Origin: Isoetes taiwanensis
Taxonomy: Eukaryota; Streptophyta; Lycopodiopsida; Isoetales; Isoetaceae
Direction of reading: 5' to 3'
Assembly (NCBI GenBank): GCA_021234155.1
Contig: JAJEKV010000032.1
Span: 12,220,099 to 12,284,098, forward strand
Length of the DNA: 64,000 bases
Position numbers and translations under genes: made by a program. Below, piece by piece: positions 23,001-34,400 of this stretch; within the stretch, counting starts at the first letter, position 1; each line of letters starts with the position of its first letter. The notes beneath the pieces were generated by a model that searched no databases, was not told the origin of the DNA, and was given only the letters and a program-made list of their open reading frames with translations.

Positions 23001-23331
23001 GCGTATGGCGAGAATGATGGATGTAGGCATGTTGAGGGTATGAAAGTAAAGGTTGAGAAGGTTGAGCTGATAGAGCTCAGGATAGTGATGGTGGCCCGGT
23101 ACATGAGCAATGTTTGCAGCTTGGTGAGGCGGGGCGAAGGCGAGGACCTGCGAGGGTGGAGTGGCGCCGGCCCGAGCCCCTAGGCCATGTGGCACTCCCT
23201 CAATGTCATAAGCAGATCCATACGTAGCCATGAAGCGGCTTCCCTTCCGATGATGGCCATCAGCGAGGCAGCGATGCAGGGAAAAGGAGTTCTTAAAGTG
23301 AAGTTGGGATAGGCAGCAAGCGGCGAAGAGC
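20064..23331 (-). other. Expected gag-protease region of element B, not readable
   Basis: By position this should hold gag and protease. Minus-strand frames of 60-130 codons exist (22,632-22,270; 22,119-21,742; 21,468-21,082; 21,021-20,686), generally Gln/Pro/Ser-rich. One contains CNLPMASGHCKRHVTCAIMP, with Cys/His spacing that hints at a degraded zinc knuckle. No active site or capsid motif is certain. Confidence 0.4.
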
Positions 23332-23355
23332 TCGAAGGAACCGGCGTGGCGACAG
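23332..23355 (-). promoter_or_regulatory. Probable primer-binding site of element B
   Basis: Directly inside the 5' LTR the minus strand reads CTGTCGCCACGCCGGTTCC. It is not the initiator-Met type used by element A; it loosely resembles the TGGCGCCGTTGCCGGGG-type sites of Athila/Tat elements. Assigned by position; the tRNA is not established. Confidence 0.35.
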
Positions 23356-23815
23356 TGTTTGAAGTGCGGGTTGGGGAACTCTGCAAGGCAGAGCCCTCTG
23401 TGAGGACCCTTGGATCTAGGAGGATCAGGGGACTATGTCAGGGATTTGCAAAGAAAACAAAGAGGAAGGAAGAGAACAAGAGAACAATGAGACTACAATG
23501 ATAAATCCTTGATATCAATGATGATGATGATACATGAGCTCATGGCAGAGAAGTGAGACAAGACTCAAAGAACTCATCTAAAAACTCATGTGCTAGCTCT
23601 ACTCGCATATACTTATAGTACAATGGCCTTTGGCCCAATGGGCTACTCATTTGATTTGATTGCCGACTCACCGGAAGGGAGGGCGATTCTTGGCGAATCG
23701 CGGTGCCCACAACGAAGTGCTGAAATCCATGGCGGTGGCGGTAGTCACTTTATGCGGCCTCTTGTGCCGGACCGGGCTTTTGGCTGCGTGGTCTGTTGCT
23801 TGATCTTCTGGCGGT

Positions 23816-25443
23816 GTGGCGTTCGGGGCGGTATCACGGTCGGGGCGTTATCTTTATCTTTACCTAAAATCAGCGTACATGCCACTCCGTGGCGTGTGCG
23901 GCTAGCGTGTAGCGGTGGGTAATACACAGGGGAGCAGCGTGCGAATATGTGCAGCTATTAATGTGCACATTTTCAATGTACATTAATGTGGGCACACATT
24001 TCCATGTGGACATGATGCCAAGTGGGCCACACCCATAGGTTGATGTGCACATTTCCAATGTACACACATTAATATGGGCACACATTTCCATGTGGGCACA
24101 TTTGCGCCACCTAGCCATTAAAGGCAAGTGGGCCCATTACCAATTATCCACATGCCACAAAGGGGATGGTGGAAACCACAGCCAACCCCTTGTCTATTTA
24201 AGGAAACCTAACGCTGAATTTTGGTTTCTAGTTTTTGGAACTCTTGTTTTGGCTGCCTCAGCAGTAAAGCCTTCTCGAACTTCTGCTGAGGCGTACCTTA
24301 GTTTCTCTTGATTCGGCGTTTCAGCGGGATGGTGGGAGCTTCCAGTCGGGAGGAGTCCCTCAAGGATCGGTATTTGGCCAGATTAGATGAAGGTCTAAAC
24401 CCTAGTCGGTCCATAGAATCGGTAGGTTTAGCATTAAAATTGCCCATATGACCTTCTAGATCTCTGAATGCAGTCCTAACTTAAAGAACTAACTCTATGA
24501 TGTAGATTAAGATATAGTTCTTTAGTTCTTCTATAATGTATATGGATGATGTATCTCTATGAACTCACTTGGCGTGGGAAGGGGTAGAGACCTAAAGCTT
24601 GGTAGTAGATGCTCCTAGAGTAGCCTCTACAGCACACACTATAGATTAAACCTCTATTACCAAGAACCACAGGGTTGTGGGTGAAGGGGCGGCCGGCTAG
24701 AAGGAGGTTCATGTCGACTCTTCAGCGATCCTCTACGGTGTGTAAAGGCCTACGGGGATCATTGTGACTTCGTCTAATGGCTCCTGCCAGCGAGTGGGGT
24801 GAGGCATGGGCTCGGCTGCAGAGTGAAGTGGTGTACACTTTTCGATGGGTTGGTCGAACAGGCTGATTGGCCCTCTAGTCTCACCTTAGTCGGCATGTAG
24901 ATCTACGGAGGGTGATCCCCTTCACGCCCCTTCGAATGGGAGGATGAAACCGGGAATAGCTCATACGGCTATGCATCCGTGAATCTGATCCCGAGGTCAG
25001 GTACTTTTATTCTGCAAAGTGTGCACGGGGAGGGGCGGATGGAGTGGACAGCCCTATGCCATGTTACATATGCCGACCAAATCCATTGCCATAGTGCGAA
25101 ATGCGCAATGAACTCACGGGAGACAAACGATGATCATCCCTTGAGTCGAGCCTTGGGTAGAACTCCCCATATGTATTGTGCTCACCTTGTTTATCGCGGA
25201 TGTGATGGACCACCGATGGGGGTGGATATGTGCTTATGTTATATCTTGCGACATGTATGTTTAAGCTTAGCGATAGGTAGGCCGGGAGGCGGGGAAAAAT
25301 GAAACCCCTTCTCTTCCCGGAACCCGATCCACTGATTCGCGGTGTTATGGAAGACCTTGTATATCGACATGGAGCTGGTATGGGGATGAACTCCTGTTTG
25401 TATCACGGTGAGTGCAAGTATCGCGAGTAGAGGAGCGTCCGCA
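23816..25443 (+). repeat. LTR of the element A family nested in element B's 5' LTR
   Basis: Contains CTGCAAAGTGTGCAC, AGGGGCGGATGGAGTGGAC and GTAGAGACCTAA blocks shared with the LTR of element A (reverse complement) and with the 49 and 55 kb LTRs. It ends GGAGCGTCCGCA, a decayed form of the family terminus GGGAGCGTCACA. A TATA-like CTATTTAAGG is at about 24,192. No primer site or internal region follows, so it looks like a solo LTR. The left edge is approximate and no clean target duplication is visible. Confidence 0.75.
23950..24115. repeat. Local tandem duplication, about 85-bp unit, in nested LTR
   Basis: Two imperfect copies of ATGTGCACATTTTCAATGTA followed by ATTAATGTGGGCACACATTT and CCATGTGG. 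The unit has an ATGTGCACAT palindrome. It lies upstream of the TATA-like site, so it may be a duplicated U3 enhancer element (inference). Confidence 0.7.
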
Positions 25444-25535
25444 GTGGGCCTTTGGCCGGCCGGACCAGCGATTGTGGATCCTTGAACGGCAGTGGTTGTA
25501 TGCATGAATAGTCTGTACGGGAGGCGGGACTAACA

Positions 25536-25640
25536 TGGAGATAAAGTGGCTTGACAAGTTACTATGATGTCGGCTACTTCTATTCGGACCAATGGGCGAG
25601 GAAGTCAAATGGTTAAGCAAAGACAACCCTATTTGATGGA
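25536..25640. repeat. T-run-headed repeat unit, copy 2 (part 2), with right TSD
   Basis: Starts with the right-hand TGGAG duplication (25,536-25,540) and continues ATAAAGTGGCTTGACAAGTT, matching 10,453-10,556. Together with 12,464-13,202 it restores one unit of about 0.84 kb. Confidence 0.88.
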
Positions 25641-25659
25641 ATGCATAAAAGCTTCGAGT

Positions 25660-26640
25660 TTCCATGCAAGGTATTGCGGTGTTACCTGTAATTTCTAGAC
25701 CCTAAACACATGTTGGAATAGAGGAGATTCTTTGCCTTAGCGAGTTGGCATGTAGAATACTGTGAATTTTAATGGAGTTATCGCATTCCCTTGATTAGGA
25801 GGCATGGAGATTTATAAATAGCGAGATGGCCCAATTTCAAAATGAACCAGGAACATATTCACTTTGGTGTATGGGTAAAGCTCAATCCTTTTATAGCGGG
25901 CCGGCCTGGAAGTAAAGTAGGCTACAACATCCCTCCACATGAGTCCATCAAGCGGGGTCATATCATCTTGAGCATGATAATTTGGTTTGTACAATTCATT
26001 TCCAGTCCTATTAGGAATACATTTTTTTTATATAAAATGCTTGGTAGTCTTTAATAATGTTGAAATGTCTTCTTGATATTGTGACCTTCACAGCCTAAAA
26101 TTTTGATGTATATCTATCACCCTTAATTGACGACTTGAAACTCTATGGTGAATTGTTCCCATAGTGAATATCTCTAAAGAGAATATCTAGGGAGCAAAGA
26201 TTTACTTGAAGTTTATATTAATGTGGACAATGCATGACTATCACGGTCTTAGCATATGTAGCAATATCTTGTTCTTTTTATTTATTTTGAGGGCATTTTT
26301 ATATGAAAATTGCATTGATAATACAAATTGTTTTATATCTATGGAGTCTACAAGTAAGGAGTCAATATGTTAAATGCGTTTATTGGTGATCAAATCACAT
26401 CAAGATACTCTAGTTCATTGAAGAGCATGTATATGAGGGACATGAAAGATTTTTACCAATGGATCATCCATTCGTAGGGAGCCCTAGCAAAATAAATACT
26501 CCAAAGTGCATGACCACAAAGAGATTGGCTCGATCAATGAGATGTCACGAGAATAAAGGCATGGAAAGAACAGAACATGCCCGGCAATGTTATGAAGGTC
26601 ATTGACATGTTGTCTCCTTCCAAATGGCATGAAAATGATT
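25660..26640 (+). pseudogene. tnp2: CACTA tnp2 transposase, copy 2, heavily frameshifted
   Basis: Parallels 8737-9720 throughout, including both introns: the GCAAGGTATTGCG start, the CTACAACATCCCTCCACATG block encoding YNIPPHESI, the PLIDDLKLYG segment and the GATCATCCATTCGTAGGGAG segment. It carries many small indels and substitutions that copy 1 lacks, and the first about 200 bases of exon 1 are missing. It ends at the same point as copy 1, where a LINE T-run begins. No protein could be made. Confidence 0.85.
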
Positions 26641-26689
26641 ATCCTATATATTTTTTTTTTTTTTTTTTTTTTTTTGAAAGCAAGAGATG

Positions 26690-26974
26690 GTTTTGTCATT
26701 AATTATAAAATCTCAAAGAAACATAGCATGAATGGCCTTTATGAAGCTTACGAGAAAATAGATGGTAGGCTATGGGAAGCCATGTTATAGATTATATGAG
26801 CTCGCTAAAATAAAAGGGCGATTATGTCAACAACAATATGCTTGGAAAAAGACAAATACTCCAAAATATGAACAATTCGATGAAGCCAGAAGTGATGAAG
26901 CTGAAGCTCGTACAAAGGCGTACCACGCAAAAGTATATAGTCTTTCCCAAAATAAACGGATGAAGATTAGATAA
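26690..26974 (+). other. Lysine-rich open stretch on the plus strand, unrecognised
   Basis: Opposite to LINE element C, near its 3' end, a plus-strand stretch reads with one phase change SMNGLYEAYEKIDGRLWEAM, YRLYELAKIKGRLCQQQYAW and TKAYHAKVYSLSQNKRMKIR. The charged, helix-prone composition looks coding and vaguely like linker sequence of RTE-type LINEs or Spm-type ORFs, but I cannot place it. It ends at a stop at 26,972. Confidence 0.3.
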
Positions 26975-27099
26975 GAGCGAGGGCTATGGATGCGGGATCA
27001 TTGATCGAGAGGAAAAGCGAGAGTTAGAAATAGGCATTGAATGGAGTGCGTAGATCGAGAAATAGTATTGATTTGGACCCCAATTATTAGTGTAAAAGA

Positions 27100-28050
27100 G
27101 CCAAAATTTGTCCTTGTCCTCCAATATCGAGGAACCATCACATTGAGATCAGCTAGAAGTTTGTGATTGTAGTACATGGTTCTATGCAGTCTTGTCTTTC
27201 TATGAGGATGAAATTATGATTGGCCGGGAAAGCCCCAATGAATCCAGGAACCACCTCCCTGCGAATATAGATGCTCAAGATCTTCGCTCTCTTTTCGGAT
27301 GCTCGAGTGTACCTTTCTGAGGAAGGATTCCGTAAGAGTAGCAAATCATTCTTCATGACGATCTTTGGAACCTTGGCTAAATGGCGGAATGTCATCAAAT
27401 TCCCAGGAGCTCCATCTCCACCTTGAAAGTTAAGGTATTTTAGTATCATCAGAGAAAAGCATTAGAATCCACAACATTTAGAATTTGGAAGCAAATAAAT
27501 TATAGTGACCCTAAAAGCCATGATTCTCGGAGTTCATCGTTAGCTCCAAATTTATTTTTTATGAAGCGATGGCGTAGTCGGGGAATCAGAGTGGAGGTTC
27601 ATCTTAATCCAGGAAGATAGAGGGACTTTTCTTTCCATCTGAGGGACCGGTTCTAGCTTTTCCAAATATTCCAAAGTGCAATGAAAATGGTACGTGTTTT
27701 TAATCCCTATCATTGTTTTTGGATAAAGGAAGAAAATTCCCATCATACAAAGTACCGGTGCTCGACAATCCAATTCGGAAGCCAATCAACTTATCTGACA
27801 AAAAATATGAGTCATATCTTGAGTAGCATTACATCTTAAAGAATGATGCCATAATATTTGGATGCCTTTAGACATAGAATGTAAATTGTTTAGGCTGCCA
27901 TTAGCAAATAAGCCATATGAAATAGGAAATTTTAGGAGGTAAGAATTCAAACATTCTTGAAGAAGAGAATTTTTTGTTGATCATGATTAATACCCCATTA
28001 TTTAACACGTCGAATTGGACGAGAAGCTATGTGACATACGTTTTCACTTT
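27100..28050 (-). pseudogene. C-terminal region of LINE element C
   Basis: Around 27,690-27,660 a minus-strand frame reads FIALWNIWK followed by RNRSLRWKEKS, the W-x-IW-K-x-RN signature found near the C-terminus of plant L1 ORF2 after the zinc-binding domain. An upstream HSLRCNATQDMTHIFC segment (about 27,850) may be the degraded zinc-binding part. A further frame at 27,449-27,153 is open for 98 codons. The pieces are out of phase. Confidence 0.6.
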
Positions 28051-29699
28051 ATGAAAATCAAACACCATTCAAAACCGGTCTCCTTTCGAATTAGGAAAGA
28101 TTAAACTGAGGAAAGGCTTGATAAAATGGAGCTTCTGCTCCGAGGAGGAGGTACCTTTAGTAATATTTTAGAGCAGTCAAGAATAATTCTATCTCCAACA
28201 AAGCGAGATCTACGATGAATTAAAAGCCCGACATCATGCCATTTCTTACAAATCTTAAGTTAGCGATGGCGGCATTGTGAATTTTGATCAGCTAAGATAG
28301 GGTTCCAAAATATGAAGTGAGATCCACAATGAAGTTTATCGAGGAAGAGATGGTGAAAATCGAGAGATGGTATTCAAGCTTTTATCATATTGCTCATTAA
28401 AGGAGATATTGGTAGCGGTTTTTGGATGAGTGAAGCGAGAATTAAGCGATAAAGTGTTGAATAGTTGGTGACGGAAAAGGTCGACCGAGGGTATTTTAGT
28501 GGCCGGCGATCGGTTAGCCACACATTCCCATATTTTAGAAAATAATTAAATTACAGTGGGATGCATACTCACCATGGTAAAGGGTGGTGGCGGAGTTCAA
28601 CATAATTTATTAAATTCACTCATTGGTGGCCAATTTGATATTTGCTAAATCTTCAACCCCGAGGGGCATGGCCATTCAAATATTATGCCTTAGCGACTTC
28701 TTGTGGTGGTCATTTTAAACTATGGAATAACTTTATATTTCTAGGGTTATATGCGGCTATATTGGCGAACTATAGGGATATAATTTTGCTCATAGGGGCC
28801 TAAAGCTTTTCGAGGTTGTAAAAATTCTAAGAGCATTTTACAAATATTATTATCTTTTCTTAGGTTTAAATTTGTTTGATTCAATTTTTGCAATTTGCAT
28901 CGAATTTGTTCTTCATCATCCAGTGAATATGCTCTTCATCGTTCAACTCAAATCAAAGGTTAATTTCCATTTGCACAGTACTTGCCCGGTATGGTTTTCG
29001 GTGAATCCATCCTACGGAAATCAATTTTGTGCTTTAGGCTACATTCAAGATGTTTAATACATTCAAATGATCTTAGAGAAGTAACATATCACGTTTGTGA
29101 CAACTACATAGATCATCATAAAAACTAGACATCATCTTATTGATGTGGCTATTATCTTCACATGTTAGATGTATGAATGGGTCCCATTCAAATAATGGAA
29201 AAAATTAGTTCCAGCAGATTTTTGCCATTTAAATCACAACCTCTTGGTGTAGCGATTGGCGAAAAAGGGCCGAGCCAAACTACATAGCAAATTATCAAGG
29301 TAAGTAGTGTTGGCCAATATTTTTCGCCAGTTAGATTTTTTAGGGAGATTTAAAAAATACCACGAATTAGAGCTTTGATTGATCGAGAATCGACAAATTT
29401 GTAGTGAGTTAGTTCATGAATAGCCTTCGGACAAATTTACACCAGAGATTGAGCTTGGAGGAAGAAGATTTTTTACAACCCGAAGACCACGAGAACTTTT
29501 TGGTTTGCATATGGAATTCGATTAACTAGGTGACTACCTTTCAAATGAAATTCACGATGGTATATCTAGCTCGAGGTAAACACATTTTAGGGGCAGCTTA
29601 AAGGCGATTGGAGAAATACACGCGCGAGGCTTACAGGGCGAGTTTGCTATAATGGATTACGCCGGCTAGAGTGAGGTAATTCTGTAATTATTTAGCTTT

Positions 29700-30700
29700 C
29701 TCTTTATTCTGCGATAATAGGATCCCAAAGACCCTAAAGGCATCGGGAGCTTAGTAGCTTGACGGATAGAACATTAATGCCAATGGAGTTGATGATCAGG
29801 GTATCTCTATAATGAACTTTCTTGATATTAAGATAGATGCAGGAAGCGGTGAAATTTTTTTGATTACATTAAAGGGAAGAAGCATTCAATATTAGCCAAG
29901 TCGTGAAGAAGAAGGTGTCATCTAGCATATTTGACGTAGTAAGATATTCATGTCGAATTAAGGAAGCAGGGCCTTTGATTAGCCATTATCGATAATGAAA
30001 TAACTTTGCTTAAAAGATCATTTGCTACGAGGAAAAAGATAAGGGCGAAGGGGCAACCTTGCCTAACACCGAGATAAGGAGAAAAATCGATGGCACCATT
30101 AATAAGAGCAATGATTTAGATCTCGAGATTTAGACTGAGATGAATTAATGAGCTTGGGATGGAAACCAAGTTTAGCCATAGCAAACTCTAAGAATCCCCT
30201 CTAGCGAATCAAAGGCCCTTTTGAAGTCGGTTGAGAAGAATGCAATTTTGATTAGAAATTTTATTCCCGGTGCAAACCCTCCATAGCAACCACATAGTGC
30301 TCGAGAATATATATCTGATGGGAAGAAAGGGTGATTTTGAACTAATAATTCTTTTTAAAGCTATTTAATTTTGAGAGCAATGATTTTTAACTGCAACTTA
30401 TAAACAGAAGTAGTATTGGTAAGAGAAATGGGCCTCAATCTTGGAATTTACTTTCGGATGATCAACTTTTGGAATCAAAGAGATGAAACCACTATGATAG
30501 ATTCGAAGATAATCATTAGTCGAAGTCATGAATCCATGGAGGTGAATCATGTTGATAATATCGAACTTAATATGAGCTGTTTGGCAAACCATGGACCGGA
30601 GATTTGCCCTTCTTGCGAAGGAGAGAGGAAAAAGAATTTCTTCGAGAAGGAGGAGTAACTATTGAGTCATTCATCACGCCGGAGCAGAAGAAATGAGAAT
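29700..30700 (-). pseudogene. Reverse transcriptase of LINE element C
   Basis: Motifs in correct minus-strand order: SGFISLIPKVDHPK (about 30,500), LRPISLTNT (30,440-30,415), FKRAFDSLE (about 30,222-30,200), GVRQGCPFALIFFLVANDL (30,070-30,015) and the catalytic YADDTFFF at 29,930-29,905, split by one extra base. Those spacings are typical of plant L1 ORF2. ORF2 nicks target DNA and copies the LINE RNA in place. Multiple single-base phase changes make the copy inactive. Confidence 0.88.
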
Positions 30701-31339
30701 ATTATTCACTATATCTTTAAAATCATTTTGCCTCTACCAATTCAGCAGGTGGAATAGGTTTATTACGGAAGATGTCCATATATTTATGTTTGAAAAAAGT
30801 GGCAATATCAAAAATGAGGAAAAGAATGCTTGGTATCATTGTCATCAATCACCTCGGATATAGAATTTCTCAACACTCTCTCTGCTTCTCTAAAGAAGAA
30901 TTTGGAGCTACCGGAATCCATCTTATTGGTGTACTTTATCTTACATCGATAGTAGAGGCCCTTAGCCTCAATCTCTTCAATGCTTCTAATTTTCCTTTCC
31001 AAAATGTCCTCACCTATCTGCGGGTTTAAATTTGTGGGATCCTGAATGGGGATCGATATCTTTCATAACCTTGAAGTTGATTTTTCCTCGCGACGGTAGG
31101 AGTGCAGCTTTGAGCCATGTTTTGATCAGGGACTTCCGGCTTTAATTTTGGTAGAAAAATTCTTTCTTCTATTCCATTATTAGCGACCAAAGTTATTCAT
31201 TCTCTCGGTCGAGATCTTCATAGAAACTAACAAATTGAAACAAAAGTTCTCGATATCTAGAAAGAGAGATATTGAATTTATAGGAATTACTTACCTTACC
31301 TGCGGATCTTGGTGACATGAGAAGTGTGAAAAGCTGAGG

Positions 31340-31960
31340 TTGATGATTAGAGATAGAGGTTCTTCATCACTAGAAACATAAAGGCTGTTGTCGGAAAGAG
31401 GTGGCGAGGGGTTGGACATAAAATATATCGATTAATGCGATGAACCGCGTGCTTTGTCTTCTGTTTGTTGGACCGGTATAGCGGCTGATGGAAGAGGAAT
31501 GTAGATCAGACCATTGTCTGATAGAAATCGGGGCCTGTTTTTCCGAATCTAGTCATATTAGTCTTATTCCCTAGCACAATTCCCTAGAAGGAGTGTTATT
31601 AAAAGTCACCCGGCAAGGATCCAATTATCAAATTTTGAGAGCCTAACAAAGTTAATCTCATTCCCAACGGGGTTCTCTATCATTTGGAGAAGTAGGAGCA
31701 TGAACATTAACAACACCAAAGATGGAGTTGGAAATAGAAGAGAATAATAGCGACACAGCAAGTTTTAGAGGACCATTATGAAGAGAAATATGAGTGATAT
31801 CTTGCTCTTTCATATTATAGCAAGACCACCACTAGCCCCCAACCGGAATCAATCCAAATGGAGGAGGAGTTAGGGGTGAGATCCATTCACCCTAGATTGC
31901 CTACACTAAAAGATGGCTGACTTAATCTCTTGAAGAAGAATTATGTCGGCGTGTATAGTT
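31340..31960 (-). pseudogene. AP-type endonuclease domain of LINE element C
   Basis: Minus-strand motifs in order: ADIILLQEIKSAI (about 31,950-31,912, catalytic Glu), FGVVNVHAPTSPNDRE (about 31,725-31,675), NWILAGDFNNTPSRE (about 31,628-31,585, catalytic Asp and Asn), FTWTNKQ and RINRYI near 31,470-31,425, and SNHQPQLFTLL (about 31,360-31,325), the usual SDH-x-P with Asn for Asp. This is the N-terminal endonuclease of L1 ORF2 that nicks target DNA. Several frameshifts. Confidence 0.88.
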
Positions 31961-33039
31961 GATCGAGCAATGGCTCATCTCCTTTTAGAAGGGACTGTAC
32001 CTCTAGATTCAGGATAAAATCTTTATCGAGAAGAAAGGGGAAGAAGCGGGGAAATCAAATTCAGGATATTTTAGATTTCTTTTTTATCTGGTATTTTGGG
32101 CGAGTCTATTCATACGATGGGATCTTCCCTATGTTATTCTGGCTTTTTAGCGGTTCTTAATTTGGAGGATCAATTTTAGAACTTAGAGATGCTTGATGTT
32201 ATTACTAAGATAATCCTCCTTGCCCCGATTTTCTTTATCCCAGGTTATATAATCTTCACAATCATATAATCGAACAACCACCGGGATAAAAATGAAACAT
32301 AGAATTATTATCAAGAGTACTTAATGGAATAGAATCTAATGCTTACTGGAGTTTTCTTGAGCTCCATTTGCATTCTGAATCTTGTTTATCTCTGAGTCGG
32401 GAACAAAGTCGGAAGTAGCTATCCCTTTGAGCTCAATATCTTTGGAGAAACCTTGATCTGGCGTGTTATGAACCATTTTGCATTTCACCCGAGGCTGGCG
32501 TCGCAACCTTACTGAATATTTAAGGAGGTGAAAGGTTCTTCCACAATTGGTGAATCAAGTCAATAAGGGATGGGGTAGGGGTGAATGGGAGAATGAGTGG
32601 AATAAATTATGAGATGTAAGCAGTCTGAGAAGGTGTAATGATGGAATAATGTGAAGATAAACATTCTGCACTCTATCTAAATCTAAATCTAGATTATTGT
32701 TTGGAATTAGGATAATGCACGAAAGGGTTTTGGCCGGTCGATAATATAGGAATCAGGTTGATGTTGAACACGATTATCTTGATGTTGCTGATTATCTTTG
32801 GAAATAACTTCATTGGTTTGACTTGTGGATTTAGTCAAACCCATATCAAATGACCGGGGAGGCACATTAGAAGTTATGTTTAGTTGAGGCAGACTTCTTT
32901 GAATGAGTGGAAGAAGTCTGTGAAATCCTTGGAGTGGGATTCATCTTTGTAGCTTTGCCTTGAGATTTCATAGTTAATGACCCATCTTTGCTTATGTTTT
33001 TGATGGGGTAGTCCATTAGAACTGTAAGAGCATTGACCC

Positions 33040-33800
33040 TTATCTTGTCTTTGGCATCTTGATGATGTTGGTCAATGTCAAACATAGATCATAGTGGCAT
33101 GATTTGCTTTTCTGGAATGACCCCTTTGACGAAGTTTTGGTTCTCCAATTGTTATTCCATTTAGCTATATGTATATGAGAAAGAGAGTTGTCTTCATGAA
33201 GCTTATCTTTAGCTTTTCGATTGTTCCCTTCTTTTTTGTTTCTGGATCCTTTTGTAGAGTGCCATTTACCTTTGTCCATTTGAAATTCTCTCCTTTAAGG
33301 TTTAGAAATGTTTTCCCAAATCATGACAATGTTTTCACGATAACATCCCATTGGATGACTTTTCCCTTGCTTTACCTCCATTATTATATGAGGGAATTCC
33401 CCATTTTTCACGCATTCACATTCATTACGCTTTCTTCTTGAAATTACATTGAGGATTTGCAATCAGTACGAAATGTCTTTGAAAACATTTTAGCGTGGGG
33501 AAGAGCAATCGGACCATCTAAGAGCTAATGATGAGTTCTACTCCAAAGGCATCTTGAAAGGAATGGAGAGAGGGATATCTTTAGACTGGGCGAGGTCTAG
33601 CTGACCAAGGCTCTTAGAGATCTAGAAGGAGAATATTCGATTAGAGATATAGGTGCCAATTGAATTGAAAAAACTGAAACATTCTTCATCCCGGTATATG
33701 GGATTAAGGCGAAAAGGATGTAGAAACAATGCAAGGTGTTCATTTAGTCCATATCAAGTTTGGTGCCATTTGAGAAAGGTTAGGCTGAGAGGATCTCAAA
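33040..33800 (-). pseudogene. Possible ORF1 (gag-like) of LINE element C
   Basis: Upstream of the endonuclease on the same strand. Segments YRDEECFSFFNSIGTYI (about 33,690-33,640) and LGQLDLAQSKDIPLSIPF (about 33,610-33,555) resemble the end of the DUF4283 domain of plant L1 ORF1. A Lys/Asn-rich tail follows (MDKGKWHSTKGSRNKKEGNN from 33,279). A zinc knuckle is not evident. Position and order fit ORF1; sequence support is modest. Confidence 0.45.
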
Positions 33801-34400
33801 GGTCAAGGGACCATATTAAGAAGAAATTTGTTGATCTAGCATTTCACATTCAATCTTAATTTAAGGAAAGTTAGGCGATAGCGGCTTGGTTATGATCCCT
33901 TTGTTTAGTGCTGAGATAACCCCATAATTTGTCAAGCTTAATACCACATTTTTGGACCTTGACTATAGCCCGGCCTGCTTTGTGACAAAACATCAATTTT
34001 TAGAATGGACAATCCGAAAGATTGAGAGAAATACCATCATAAGTCTCATTTTTCTTTCTTGGAATAAGGATGTGCCTTGTCCTTTCTGTCTGCCATCAAA
34101 TTCTTCATCCGTATTATCTCTGGTGTCTTCTGAAACTCCATATGGTAGGGAACTTGAGTAGTGGGTTGAAGGATCTGAGAATACCCCTATGATCGAGGAT
34201 CAGCGAGCCAGTTATCGAAGCGGGACCTCATCGCGAAGGCTGGATCCATTACTTGAATTAGCCGAGGGAAGCAAATTTTTCAAAATTCCCAAATAGAATG
34301 GTGTCTGAGGCTTCTCTTGAAAAGGAATTTAAGTTTTGGGCTCGCTCTTGGCCAGGAAAGTTTAGCGAAGAAGTAATGTAAGAAGGAAAGCTAGATTTTT

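Larger units (their letters stand above)
13203..25535 (-). mobile_element. Ty3/gypsy LTR retrotransposon, element B, full length (12.3 kb)
   Basis: Flanked by TGGAG duplications; both LTRs start TGTTTG and end ACTAACA on the plus strand. The minus strand encodes RT (about 20.06-19.67 kb) and integrase (about 18.75-17.68 kb). RT features such as DHFPLPF and TFAYKVVPF recall Athila/Tat-type plant elements, which often carry an extra region after integrase; here about 3.9 kb lies there. Frames are broken every 50-150 codons by small indels. The 5' LTR (right side) contains a nested LTR of another family. Confidence 0.9.
23356..25535 (-). repeat. 5' LTR of element B, interrupted by a nested LTR
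   Basis: Ends match the 570-bp 3' LTR at 13,203-13,772, but the copy is 2180 bp long because about 1.63 kb (23,816-25,443) interrupts it. The two halves resume the alignment at GGACC...CTTGA and TATGCATGAATAGTC. Confidence 0.85.
26651..34400 (-). mobile_element. L1-type LINE, nearly full length, element C
   Basis: Minus-strand order from right to left: possible ORF1 (about 33.8-33.0 kb), endonuclease (31.96-31.34 kb), reverse transcriptase (30.7-29.7 kb), C-terminal region with LWNIWK (about 27.69 kb), and a 25-base T-run at 26,651-26,675 that is the poly(A) tail. The sequence after the T-run (GAAAGCAAGAGATGGTTTTG, then TCATTAATTA) resembles plant LINE 3' ends. It inserted at the end of tnp2 copy 2. 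All frames are broken by indels. The 5' end is not defined. Confidence 0.88.

Noticed and set aside
31495-31540. Plus-strand CRSDHCLIEIG reading that looks like an endonuclease SDH motif
   Set aside because: All other endonuclease motifs are on the minus strand in correct order, and the minus strand has its own SNHQP motif at about 31,350; the plus-strand match is probably chance.
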